Shown piece by piece: positions 28,868-35,935 of a stretch of 35,935 bases of DNA; position 1 is the stretch's first letter, and every line of letters starts with the position of its first letter. The notes under the pieces are model-generated. The model saw nothing but the letters and a program-made list of their open reading frames with translations, was not told where the DNA came from and did not search any database. Source of the DNA: Cellvibrionaceae bacterium (GTDB lineage: Bacteria; Pseudomonadota; Gammaproteobacteria; Pseudomonadales; Cellvibrionaceae). The stretch covers positions 1-35,935 of the forward strand of contig PANW01000049.1 in NCBI GenBank assembly GCA_002707785.1, in the 5' to 3' direction. The position numbers and the translations under genes were made by a program.

Positions 28868-29620
28868 ATGAAAGTATTTATTCTTTACGCTCACCCCGAA
28901 CCCAAGTTTTCATTCAATGCCGCCCTGCTAGAGCGGTCGGTGGCGACCCTTGAAGCTCAGGGACACGAAGTCAAGGTGTCAGATCTCTACCAAATGAAGT
29001 TTAACCCGGTGGCCTCCGCCGATGACTTCTCCGAGAGACGCTTTCCTGAACGCTTGCAGTATGACCGCGAGCAGAAACATGCCGTCGCACACCAAGCCTT
29101 GAGCAGCGATATTGCGATAGAGATTGAAAAGGTCGAGTGGTGTGATCTGTTTATCTTACAATTTCCACTGTATTGGTTCTCCATGCCCGCCATTATGAAA
29201 GGCTGGTTCGACCGCGTATTTGTCAACTCTTTACACTATGGGGTCGGTAAGCGCTACGAAACGGGTGGCTTGAAGGGACGCAAGGCTATGGTGTGCCTTA
29301 CCACTGGCGCCTATGAAGCTATGCTACAGCCAGACGGCATGATGGGGGGGATTGAGTCGATCCTGTGGCCTATCCACAACGGCACACTTTTCTATACCGG
29401 CTTTGAAGTATTACCGCCATTTCTAGCCTGCAGCCCCGTTCACAACGGCCAAGAGGCCTGCGACAACTACCTGAATGAATACGCTAAGCGGCTGGAGCAG
29501 ATTGAAAGTACCGAACCTATGGCGTTTCATCCCCTAACGGACTTCGGCAAAGACTTTCGGTTAAAAGAAGGTGTGACGCCACGCTCTGCTGTGCATCGCA
29601 GAGTGACCTCAAAGGACTGA
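28868..29620 (+). CDS. NAD(P)H-dependent flavodoxin-fold oxidoreductase (quinone reductase type)
   Basis: This 250-residue protein belongs to the NQO1/MdaB/KefF flavodoxin-fold family, which reduces quinones or similar acceptors by two electrons through FMN or FAD. It opens with KVFILYAHPEPKFSFNAAL, the phosphate-binding start of the fold. It then has ILQFPLYWFSMPAIMKGWFD, the family's flavin-contact block, and VCLTTGAYE in the second flavin loop. I chose ATG at 28868, 12 codons into the open frame, because homologues begin M-K-V-x-I-L-x-A-H-P and agaag lies upstream. It stands alone; its physiological acceptor is unknown. Confidence 0.92.
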   Translation: MKVFILYAHPEPKFSFNAALLERSVATLEAQGHEVKVSDLYQMKFNPVASADDFSERRFPERLQYDREQKHAVAHQALSSDIAIEIEKVEWCDLFILQFPLYWFSMPAIMKGWFDRVFVNSLHYGVGKRYETGGLKGRKAMVCLTTGAYEAMLQPDGMMGGIESILWPIHNGTLFYTGFEVLPPFLACSPVHNGQEACDNYLNEYAKRLEQIESTEPMAFHPLTDFGKDFRLKEGVTPRSAVHRRVTSKD

Positions 29621-29731
29621 TCTCGGGCGGAACGAGGGTTCAAGCTTCGGCCCTGAACGCTTACTTCCTACGTCAATAAAACAACACATCAGCCCCACGC
29701 TTTCGGAGGCAAAGCATTTACTTCAACGATG

Positions 29732-29908
29732 CTAAAAATTGAGCTGGATTGTGTAGCTATTAGTGACGCTTGTCATTTCCAAGGAGTCGCCCAACTCGGC
29801 ACTAAGTGCCGTTTCCACGGCGACTTTGGTGAGCATTTTCCGAAAGTCTCGGGTACTGATGATCTTAGCGTCCTCGCGAGCGAGGGCTTCGAGCTGTTCG
29901 TTGTTCAT
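29732..29908 (-). pseudogene. IS256-family transposase, 5' relic
   Basis: The frame begins MNNEQLEALARED, then has RKMLTKVAVETALSAEL, which matches the N-terminus of IS256-type DDE transposases (usual form: M-N-N-E-Q-L...A-R, then R-x-L-T-K-x-x-x-E-x-A-L-x-A-E-L). Similarity stops after about 45 residues and the frame ends at 29732, while a full enzyme has roughly 400 residues. The segment before RKMLTK is also shorter than usual, so it carries internal decay. A likely terminal-repeat region lies just upstream at 29949-29971. The gene is a dead remnant. Confidence 0.7.
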
Positions 29909-29917
29909 GCTGCCCAC

Positions 29918-30582
29918 CTTTAACCACTACTGGCACGATGATAAGCAGTGACACGGTTTATCCACAGACTCATTTAACAAAGCCCCAGAACCTCCTAACT
30001 ATCTTCACATTATTTGCACTTAGTAATTCTGCTGTTGCACTAGCTATTTTTAATCCTTCGATCTGCGCCCCAGACTCTACGATATAACCCTTTCCTCCCG
30101 AAGAGCTAGGATTATACTTATCTCCCCAGCTGGATTATTAGTATAAGTATCGGGTAAAGATCCCCCCCTTTTGAGAAACAACATACTCATACCCGTCGCC
30201 CCCATCTACTGACTGTCTGAGAACAGCATTCTTCCTAAACTGGTAAATCGGGCAATTCATAAGAATATTTTTTGATATCCCCAGCTTTCGATAAACTTGA
30301 TTAAATCGACACGCCTCCTCAAAACAATCACGAGCGATCAACAAATTCCAGTGCACACCGATAATTGCATTGATTCTGAAATCGACCAATTCATATCATG
30401 GAAAGATCTATATTTCATAGTTAACTTCAGTCACTCTGATAAACCTAGTACCCATCAACTATTGAGGATCAATCTCCGCAAACCCTTCATGTTGTTTGGC
30501 GTTTATTTCTGCATCAGGATAGAATCTGTCACAATGAATAATGCATTAACGAACTATTAAATAACAAGATAAGAGCAAAGCT
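29918..30582. other. AT-rich region without a supported gene
   Basis: This stretch between the IS256 relic and greB is visibly AT-rich compared with its surroundings. The part at 29949-29971, read on the minus strand, resembles an IS terminal repeat. A leftward 83-codon open frame (30138-30389) and an overlapping rightward one exist. Neither has a good start or recognisable similarity, so I do not call them genes. Confidence 0.5.
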
Positions 30583-31095
30583 ATGGGACGTTGGCGCCCC
30601 CCCAGACAACGCGGCTCAACTTACATCACTCCTGCAGGCGCCAAAACGCTGCAGGAAGAACTCACACAATTGTGGAAAGTTGAGCGTCCACAGGTCACCG
30701 ATGTCGTGCATGAGGCCGCCAAGAACGGAGACCGCTCCGAAAACGGCGATTATATCTATGGCAAACGCCGCCTGCGTGAAATTGATTCACGGGTGCGTTT
30801 TTTGACCAAACGCTTGGATGAGCTGACCGTGGTCGACCGCATACCCAGTGATCGCGACAAGGTGTTTTTTGGGGCTTTTGTCACACTCATTGATGAGGAC
30901 GACAGTGAGATCACCTATCAAATTGTGGGGCCCGATGAGTTCAATGTGAGCCAAGGCAAGCTGAGCATGGATTCCCCTTTGGCTCGCCAGTTATTGGGCA
31001 AACATCTGGATGACGAAGTCGTGATCACCACCCCTGAGGGGGAAACCCACTACGAAATCAGTGCCATTGATTACCAGCCCTATAGCGATACTTAG
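30583..31095 (+). CDS. greB: Transcription elongation factor GreB
   Basis: GreB rescues backtracked RNA polymerase by inserting its coiled coil into the secondary channel and stimulating cleavage of the RNA 3' end. The 170-residue product has the N-terminal coiled coil with the acidic tip NGDRSENGDY (48-57; Asp50 and Glu53 at the catalytic positions). The C-terminal FKBP-like domain covers about 90-160 (FGAFVTLIDEDD onward). The IYGKRRLREIDSR segment and the basic N-terminal start favour GreB over GreA. It stands alone here. Confidence 0.95.
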   Translation: MGRWRPPRQRGSTYITPAGAKTLQEELTQLWKVERPQVTDVVHEAAKNGDRSENGDYIYGKRRLREIDSRVRFLTKRLDELTVVDRIPSDRDKVFFGAFVTLIDEDDSEITYQIVGPDEFNVSQGKLSMDSPLARQLLGKHLDDEVVITTPEGETHYEISAIDYQPYSDT

Positions 31096-31290
31096 ATAGA
31101 GTGCCCACTGCCCGATTTAGCAGCTCCGCTGACACTCACCCTGAGCCTAGGCGAGACTACGCTCTTAGAGCTCACCAACAACCTAAGTAACCGACGAGCC
31201 AACCCCTCAAGCTGTGAAGTCTCTTTCCGGCAACCACTCTGGTTAACCCGAATTCACTATTGCTCTCACGGCCATTCCGCCACAATACAA

Positions 31291-31309
31291 ACTTGATAAT
31301 CATTAGCAC
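31291..31309 (+). promoter_or_regulatory. Putative Fur box upstream of the PepSY gene
   Basis: The core gataatcatta (31295-31305) matches the right-hand two-thirds of the Fur consensus; aligned over 19 bases from 31289 to 31307, about 14 positions agree. It lies about 115 bp upstream of a PepSY membrane protein of a type often iron-regulated. No TonB-dependent receptor gene lies in the window. Confidence 0.6.
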
Positions 31310-31422
31310 TTAGATTATCTTTTGCGGCTTACGTTTAGGCTCACCGCCCCACATTCCAACGTTCAGCAACGTTCAAACACCCAGTGAACAGGCACCTCTA
31401 GCGTTCAGACAGCGACCCCTCT

Positions 31423-32607
31423 ATGAATAAGACTTTATACAAACTTCACAGCTGGCTGGCTCTTACAGCCGTCGTGCCCCTTTTGATTATCTCGCTGACG
31501 GGCGCGCTGCTAGTTTTCAAGTTTGAGCTCGACAACTGGCTTATGCCTGATCGAGTGACCTTGGCCTCCCCTGAGATTGAACCCTCAAGCAGCTTGCCCA
31601 GCCGACTCAACGCCGATGAACTCTTTGCCCAAATACAACAAGCCTATCCAGAGTTTCGACTGGCCAGCTGGGAAGTCTTTGACGATCACGTCGAAGCCGA
31701 CAGGCTCTATCTGGTCAAACTTGGCACCGATCATTGGTACAAAACTTACTTGGATCCCTATCGAGGAAAGCTACTCGCAGAGCCAGTTTTACTGCACAGC
31801 GAATTCACCGAGTGGTTAATCGAACTGCACTACACGTTTTTGTTTGAAGACATATCGGGCCTCACCGAACTGCAAGGCGTTATCATCAGTTTGATCGTTG
31901 CGGTGTTATTACTGCTTCTCGGAATTAGCGGTTTAATGATGTACCGCAAGTTTTGGCAAAAACTGTTTCAGCTGCGCTGGCACGCCGCTTGGGTAACGCT
32001 CTATACCGACCTGCATCGATTGGTCGGAACTCTCGCCTCTCCCGTACTTCTAATCGTAGGCTTTACCGGTGGCTACTTTAATATTGTCGTGCTGCTGCAC
32101 GAGTTCGATGAAGAACACATCAACGAACCGTTAGTGACACAGATCCCCTATCAAAACGCCATTCCACTGCAGCAAAGCCTTATAGATAGCCGGCAGCGTA
32201 TCAACGGTTTTGTTCCGACCTACATACGACTGCCTGATTACGATCACGAACCGCTGCGTTTGTTCGGCTGGGTACCCACCGGTAATCCACTCATCAGTAA
32301 CTACGCCAGCAGCGTGGATTATGATCACGCCAGCGGTGAATTTCAAAGCAACTACGACATTCGCCAACAAAACATTGGGGCGGCAATTCTCGATAGCTTT
32401 CGGCGCTTACACTTCGGCAACTTCGGCGGACTCTTGGTGCAGATTCTATGGGCCCTTCTGGGTGGAATCGCTCCCTTACTGCTGGCAATCACAGGATTGA
32501 GTGTTTGGTGGCGACGCAAGAGTAAACGCCGACAATCAAAACAACGACGTCAAAGCCGGCAAACCAGGTCAGACTCACAGCGCGCGACCTCACAACAATC
32601 GACCTGA
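31423..32607 (+). CDS. PepSY-domain transmembrane protein (PiuB-like, iron-uptake associated)
   Basis: This 394-residue inner-membrane protein has the four-helix layout of PepSY-associated TM proteins. The first helix is KLHSWLALTAVVPLLIISLTG, a periplasmic domain follows, the second helix is at about 145-172, the third follows the DLHRLVGTLASP block, and the fourth is LLGGIAPLLLAITGLSVWW. His residues at helix starts (LHSWLA, LHYTF, DLHRL, RLHFGNFGG) are the family's probable heme or metal ligands. Members are thought to act as ferric-siderophore reductases. The C-terminal 30 residues are unusually rich in Arg, Lys, Gln and Ser. A probable Fur box lies upstream, supporting iron-responsive expression. 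Confidence 0.88.
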   Translation: MNKTLYKLHSWLALTAVVPLLIISLTGALLVFKFELDNWLMPDRVTLASPEIEPSSSLPSRLNADELFAQIQQAYPEFRLASWEVFDDHVEADRLYLVKLGTDHWYKTYLDPYRGKLLAEPVLLHSEFTEWLIELHYTFLFEDISGLTELQGVIISLIVAVLLLLLGISGLMMYRKFWQKLFQLRWHAAWVTLYTDLHRLVGTLASPVLLIVGFTGGYFNIVVLLHEFDEEHINEPLVTQIPYQNAIPLQQSLIDSRQRINGFVPTYIRLPDYDHEPLRLFGWVPTGNPLISNYASSVDYDHASGEFQSNYDIRQQNIGAAILDSFRRLHFGNFGGLLVQILWALLGGIAPLLLAITGLSVWWRRKSKRRQSKQRRQSRQTRSDSQRATSQQST

Positions 32608-32750
32608 CAATAGGGTGAAAACACAGTCCCCGAGCAATCGTTAGTGCTGCGGTTGAAACTGTAATTGTCGCTAGAAGTTTTTCGACGAGATCTACCTTAT
32701 GCTATGGTGGTAGCAATATTGAACCCAAGCGATCAGAGAACTATCTGTTT

Positions 32751-33206
32751 ATGAACGACAATAATAACAACCGTTTTAACCCACAAGATTACGATATTCC
32801 CGCCCACTTCCAGCACTATCCCGGGGACACTGCTGAAGATTTTATCGGGCCGTTTTTCTTCCACCGTGACAGCGACCAATTTGCCGAGGGTGATATCTGT
32901 CGCGCCGCGTTTCGCGTGCAGCCTCATCATTGCAATATGGGGCAAAGTACCCACGGCGGTATACTGATGAGCTTTGCCGATTACTGCCTGTGTATGGCGG
33001 CGTTTAGTCCTGACCTAGCGGGCGTGTTAACGGTTAACTGCAACAACGATTTCGTCGGTTCCAGCCGCGCCGGGGATTTGATTCTGGGCGAAGCAGAAGT
33101 GACTCGCAACGGAAAGTCTTTGGCGTTCACCCGCTGTCGTTTGCTGGTCAACGATCAGCCTATCCTCACCGCCAGTGGTGTGATCAAAAAACTCTACCCA
33201 CGCTAG
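32751..33206 (+). CDS. PaaI-type hotdog thioesterase
   Basis: This 151-residue protein has the PaaI/4HBT hotdog fold. HHCNMGQSTHGGILMSFADYCL contains the H-G-G-x-x-x-x-x-x-D active-site block (usual residues Asn, Gly and Asp), and TVNCNNDFVGSSRAGDLI is the second conserved strand pair. The likely activity is acyl-CoA thioester hydrolysis on a small or aromatic acyl group; the substrate is unknown. It has no functional neighbours in the same operon. The stop codon lies inside a hairpin that also serves the convergent hemerythrin gene. Confidence 0.9.
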   Translation: MNDNNNNRFNPQDYDIPAHFQHYPGDTAEDFIGPFFFHRDSDQFAEGDICRAAFRVQPHHCNMGQSTHGGILMSFADYCLCMAAFSPDLAGVLTVNCNNDFVGSSRAGDLILGEAEVTRNGKSLAFTRCRLLVNDQPILTASGVIKKLYPR

Positions 33207-33215
33207 TTTGCGTGG
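33198..33215 (-). terminator. Hairpin at the end of the hemerythrin and PaaI-like genes
   Basis: The arms ccacgc (33198-33203) and gcgtgg (33210-33215) pair perfectly around a 6-base loop that contains the PaaI-like gene's stop codon. Read leftward a run of six T follows (complement of the a-run near 33187), so it is a likely terminator for the hemerythrin gene. Confidence 0.6.
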
Positions 33216-33251
33216 CAACAACACCGCCAAGCTAAAGCCGAATAGTGTTCG

Positions 33252-33830
33252 CTACAAGGATGCCGCCCTCTGAAGCTCGATGTCGGTATCCATCACATAA
33301 CGATGCAAGAGCTGATATTCCTCACGCAATTGCTCGCCGAATAGAGGGTCTTGGATATCGTCCACCTGCTGCTCCAATGCCGACCAATCAGCATCACTCA
33401 GGCACTGGGACATTAGCGGGTATACCAATTCGTTTTCTTGTTCAATGTGCACCAATTGCCGAGTTAAAAATTCGCGAGTTAGTTGCGACAACTGATCCAT
33501 TGGCACAACGCTGTCATTGGCGATGGCTTCAAACAGTTGATTCAACTGTTTGGTCAACCGCTCCAGCTCCTTGTGCTCGGCATGTAACGCCTTAACGATT
33601 TCGGCATACTTCGGGTAGCTCTTGACGATATGGGCAAATATCTTGTCCTCCACTGGATGATGCCAGTGCTCGGGATAGACTTTTATGTAATCCAGCGCCT
33701 CAAGTATTAAAGCCAAATGTTCGGACCATGCGCCTTCCGTTTGATAGGTACTGATATTGCGCTGCAGACAATGTAGAAGGCGGCTTATGTGGTAGTGATC
33801 TAAGTGCAGCTGCTTTTCAATGGGATGCAT
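33252..33830 (-). CDS. Hemerythrin HHE-domain protein
   Basis: This 192-residue alpha-helical protein fits the hemerythrin/HHE cation-binding family, which binds a di-iron centre for oxygen or nitric oxide sensing or iron handling. His residues at suitable positions are HLDHYHISRLL (about 9-19), WHHPVEDKIFAHI (about 56-68), LHAEHKELE (about 82-90) and HIEQENELVYPL (about 132-143). The ATG at 33830 has gaggtaa upstream. It is transcribed alone. Iron handling would fit the PepSY protein nearby, but that link is positional only. Confidence 0.88.
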   Translation of the reverse strand: MHPIEKQLHLDHYHISRLLHCLQRNISTYQTEGAWSEHLALILEALDYIKVYPEHWHHPVEDKIFAHIVKSYPKYAEIVKALHAEHKELERLTKQLNQLFEAIANDSVVPMDQLSQLTREFLTRQLVHIEQENELVYPLMSQCLSDADWSALEQQVDDIQDPLFGEQLREEYQLLHRYVMDTDIELQRAASL

Positions 33831-33954
33831 CTTGCTTTACCTCACTAGTTTCCATCAATGGCACATGATCGAGTCTAGCCCTCCAAAGACAAAGCAACTT
33901 GATGCAAGTCAAACAATCGGTACACTGGTTGGGTGCTCTCTATGACGCTTTTTC

Positions 33955-34236
33955 ATGAATGACAATCGCTGGTATAACAATCGCTGGGTGGTGCTCCTCA
34001 AAAATCACTACACAGCCCCTCTGAGCCTAAGCTTCAAGCAATTCCGCCTGGGCGCTATGCTATTTTTCCTGGGGGGAGTATTAATCTATATCGCTAATAG
34101 CCAAATAGCCCCGTCGGCTAAGCAAGAAGCCATGGTGCTGGCCGGTATGATCATTGGTGGCATCGGTTTCCTCTGGGCGATGCTGGCACAGATGCGCATG
34201 CTGATCAGCAGAATTGTGCAATTCTTTCAGGAGTGA
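33955..34236 (+). CDS. Small hypothetical membrane protein
   Basis: This 93-residue product has two hydrophobic helices, about residues 30-48 (LGAMLFFLGGVLIYIAN) and 59-80 (MVLAGMIIGGIGFLWAMLAQM), with a polar N-terminus and a short amphipathic C-terminus. Gly-rich helices suggest oligomerisation in the inner membrane. I do not recognise the family. It is short but has good coding character. The ATG at 33955 has no strong ribosome binding site. It converges with rsmJ 40 bp downstream. Confidence 0.65.
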   Translation: MNDNRWYNNRWVVLLKNHYTAPLSLSFKQFRLGAMLFFLGGVLIYIANSQIAPSAKQEAMVLAGMIIGGIGFLWAMLAQMRMLISRIVQFFQE

Positions 34237-34276
34237 AACTTCTAAGAGGACACCAGAGACTCACGTTGAGCGTCAG

Positions 34277-35056
34277 CTATCCCGGCAATTTGGCGTTGAC
34301 GTAGATATCGTAGCGGCTGGTTTTTCCAGTGAGCTGATAGCTGGGGGCTTGCTGGTTGAGAAACGGCGCTTTTTTCGGTCGTTTCACCACGACTCGATAT
34401 TTGGCCGCCCCTAAGGCCTGTTGCAACAAACCATCGGCGTCTTCATCCCCTCCTACAATCGAGTGAAAAATGGCCATATCTTTCTTCACGCTTGCCGATT
34501 TACTGCGCTCGGGAAACATAGGGTCCAGATAGACCACATCTGCCTCAGGCACTTGCACTGACAAACTATCACACGCTAACAATTGCATGCGCCCGACAAC
34601 GTCCACCAACCCGACATCTTGGCATCTGAGCGCGCGCTGAAGACCATCGGCCAACAAGGCATAAACCACTGGGTTTCGCTCGTGCAATTGCAACTGGCAA
34701 CCTAAAGAGGCCAAAACGAAGGCGTCTTTGCCCAACCCTGCGGTGGCATCTAACACTTTTAGTGGACGAGACATTTTGACGCCAACAGCTTTGGCAATCA
34801 TCTGCCCAGAACCACCACCGAATTTTCTGCGATGATCAACCGCGCCTCTGGCGAAGTCGACCTTGACAGGATTAGGGGCCTTTTTACCTAGCTGCTGCAG
34901 TGCAAGGCCATCTTCTCCCCAACGCAAAACAAAACCGCAGTCGGGTAATGGAACTTGCTCATCAACACATTCCAACCCTAAAGACTCGGCTAAGCTACTG
35001 ATCTCTGTATCGAGAGACTGGGTGACAATACAATGAGGAAATACTTCTGTTGACAT
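34277..35056 (-). CDS. rsmJ: 16S rRNA (guanine1516-N2)-methyltransferase RsmJ
   Basis: RsmJ methylates G1516 of 16S rRNA using S-adenosylmethionine. The product of 259 residues has VDFARGAVDHRRKFGGGSGQ, the family's characteristic block. LDATAGLGKDAFVLASLGC is the SAM-binding motif, LHERNPVVYALLADGL the acidic loop, and YLDPMFPERSKSA the catalytic D-P-x-(F/Y)-P motif. I chose ATG at 35056 over the upstream GTG because aagaag precedes it and homologues start near there. It is a single-gene transcript facing the small membrane protein gene. Confidence 0.95.
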   Translation of the reverse strand: MSTEVFPHCIVTQSLDTEISSLAESLGLECVDEQVPLPDCGFVLRWGEDGLALQQLGKKAPNPVKVDFARGAVDHRRKFGGGSGQMIAKAVGVKMSRPLKVLDATAGLGKDAFVLASLGCQLQLHERNPVVYALLADGLQRALRCQDVGLVDVVGRMQLLACDSLSVQVPEADVVYLDPMFPERSKSASVKKDMAIFHSIVGGDEDADGLLQQALGAAKYRVVVKRPKKAPFLNQQAPSYQLTGKTSRYDIYVNAKLPG

Positions 35057-35190
35057 AAATCTTCTTAAAATCACTCTGCGATTGAAGGCATATAAAGATA
35101 TGAAAGGAGGCTCGATGACAGGTGCCTCTCACTCGCAAACCACCTCTTACCGAGAGCAACGGCGGAGATATCCCGCCACGTCAAACTCTG

Positions 35191-35246
35191 AGCGATTAGC
35201 GATTAGCGATTAGCGATTAGCGATTAGCGATTAGCGATTAGCGATT
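35191..35246. repeat. 7-bp tandem repeat (agcgatt)n
   Basis: Eight perfect copies of agcgatt lie between rsmJ and the following leftward gene. It is the fourth 7-bp array in the window; its sequence is unlike the other three. It lies upstream of rsmJ and downstream of the secreted protein gene. Confidence 0.95.
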
Positions 35247-35278
35247 AGCGAGCGTTCGATATAAAACTCTAGACCGAT

Positions 35279-35761
35279 TTACTTTTGCGCCACTCGATCA
35301 AGGTAGTGATCGTTGAGATAGGCCAGTACCGCTTCGGCATCAGCAATCGCAATAACTTGATCACAATCGCGGGCAATCCACTGCTGCTTCGCCTTCTCCA
35401 TCATCACTAGATAGCGCTCACCTTTCTTGAGTGGTTGGCTACAGTGCTTGAGTTCTATGCGCAATTCAGCGCCTGTGCTGATTTGACCCTTCCACTGATG
35501 CCCTACCGCCAACTGATAAGTATAGGCCTCAACCGACAACATGCCGGGAAGGCTCAAGGCGCGGTTGATTAAACTGGAGACATTCGTTACGGAGACCACC
35601 GCAACCGTCTCCGCTTGTTCAATTTGCGCTACCTGACGATCACTGAGTTCTGACACGCGAGCAGCATCATCCTGTTGAGGAGCCTCAGCGGGCAAAACAG
35701 CCTCTCCCTGAGATAAGGCACTCACACCCACAAGCATCATTCCAAAGAGTAACTGTCGCAT
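35279..35761 (-). CDS. Hypothetical secreted protein
   Basis: This 160-residue product starts with a signal peptide (RQLLFGMMLVGVSALSQGEA, likely cleavage after Ala near residue 21). The mature part is mostly hydrophilic and has two Cys residues (in KHCSQPL and ARDCDQV), which could form a disulfide in the periplasm. I do not recognise a domain. I chose ATG at 35761, 12 codons into the open frame, because gggaag lies just upstream and a signal peptide starts exactly there. It is probably a single-gene transcript. Confidence 0.75.
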   Translation of the reverse strand: MRQLLFGMMLVGVSALSQGEAVLPAEAPQQDDAARVSELSDRQVAQIEQAETVAVVSVTNVSSLINRALSLPGMLSVEAYTYQLAVGHQWKGQISTGAELRIELKHCSQPLKKGERYLVMMEKAKQQWIARDCDQVIAIADAEAVLAYLNDHYLDRVAQK

Positions 35762-35858
35762 AATCTTCCCCAAAAGAAAGCGGCCATGACCAGCCAAAAT
35801 CTGGCTATTAATTGGTCAGCAAGCTTATCCTTGGTTTGCGTGAAGGGCAACGAAAAAA

Positions 35859-35881
35859 CGGCCTCTAAGGCCGCTTTTTTC
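35859..35881. terminator. Bidirectional rho-independent terminator
   Basis: A hairpin of cggcct (35859-35864) and aggccg (35868-35873) with a 3-base loop is flanked by an a-run on the left and ctttttt on the right. The geometry is a textbook terminator in both directions. It serves the partial leftward gene at the right edge. Confidence 0.88.
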
Positions 35882-35891
35882 ACGCTAGAAT

Positions 35892-35935
35892 TTACTTGGC
35901 ACTAAAGGCCACTGGCGCGGCGACGGTAATACAAC
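35892..35935 (-). CDS. Partial gene at right edge, C-terminus only
   Basis: A leftward open frame enters from the right edge and ends at TAA (35892-35894), with the last residues ITVAAPVAFSAK. A strong terminator follows 11 bp later, which supports a genuine gene end. Too little is present to name the product. Confidence 0.55.
   Translation of the reverse strand, partial: CITVAAPVAFSAK

Noticed and set aside
30138..30389. Leftward 83-codon open frame near greB
   Set aside because: Its only start at the 5' end is a TTG without a ribosome binding site, and it resembles no family. It lies in AT-rich DNA where open frames of this length are not unusual.
30297..30560. Rightward 87-codon open frame before greB
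   Set aside because: It overlaps the opposite open frame, has no clear ribosome binding site, and shows no recognisable motif.

Overview
The window looks like chromosomal DNA of a free-living, probably marine, gammaproteobacterium. The clearest sign is a leftward housekeeping block, tilS - pyrG - kdsA - eno - ftsB - ispD - ispF (about 22.3 to 14.9 kb), whose order is typical of Pseudomonas-like Gammaproteobacteria. kdsA (LPS Kdo synthesis), rsmJ and greB also fit a Gram-negative gammaproteobacterium. I could not assign a genus. No tRNA, rRNA or CRISPR array was seen.

Layout. 1-625: no gene, but a dense set of short tandem repeats (three different 7-bp arrays and a 29-bp array) plus one copy of a palindromic, MITE-like element. 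626-3829: dnaE2/imuC, an error-prone DNA polymerase carrying a low-complexity, repeat-encoded insertion. 4123-11324: an accessory metabolic cluster. It has an AraC-type regulator, a GST-kappa/HCCA-isomerase-like protein, an atypical short-chain dehydrogenase without the usual Tyr/Lys pair, a small membrane protein, and a translationally coupled pair made of a CrtI/retinol-saturase-like flavoprotein and a three-domain ferredoxin reductase, followed by a TetR regulator reading back. The second palindromic element lies at its end. 11439-13851: a second AraC regulator diverging from a double-domain PNPOx-like protein. 13974-14870: a radical SAM protein. 14917-22250: the housekeeping block. 22406-24460: an S9 peptidase with an in-frame 24-bp repeat. 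24762-29620: a lower-GC stretch with a secreted alpha/beta hydrolase, a short-chain fatty acid transporter, a THEM6-like thioesterase and a flavodoxin-fold quinone reductase. 29732-30582: an IS256-type transposase relic in AT-rich DNA. 30583-35935: greB, a PepSY membrane protein behind a likely Fur box, a PaaI-type thioesterase, a hemerythrin protein, a small membrane protein, rsmJ, a secreted hypothetical protein, and the 3' end of one more gene.

The best candidate for an undescribed system is the 4.1-11.3 kb cluster. The saturase-like flavoprotein and its overlapping reductase-ferredoxin gene look like a self-contained electron-transfer pair acting on an unsaturated hydrophobic substrate, with an AraC and a TetR regulator on either side. 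The substrate cannot be read from the sequence. The other unusual theme is the repeated appearance of heptameric and other short tandem arrays, both between genes and in frame inside dnaE2 and the S9 peptidase.
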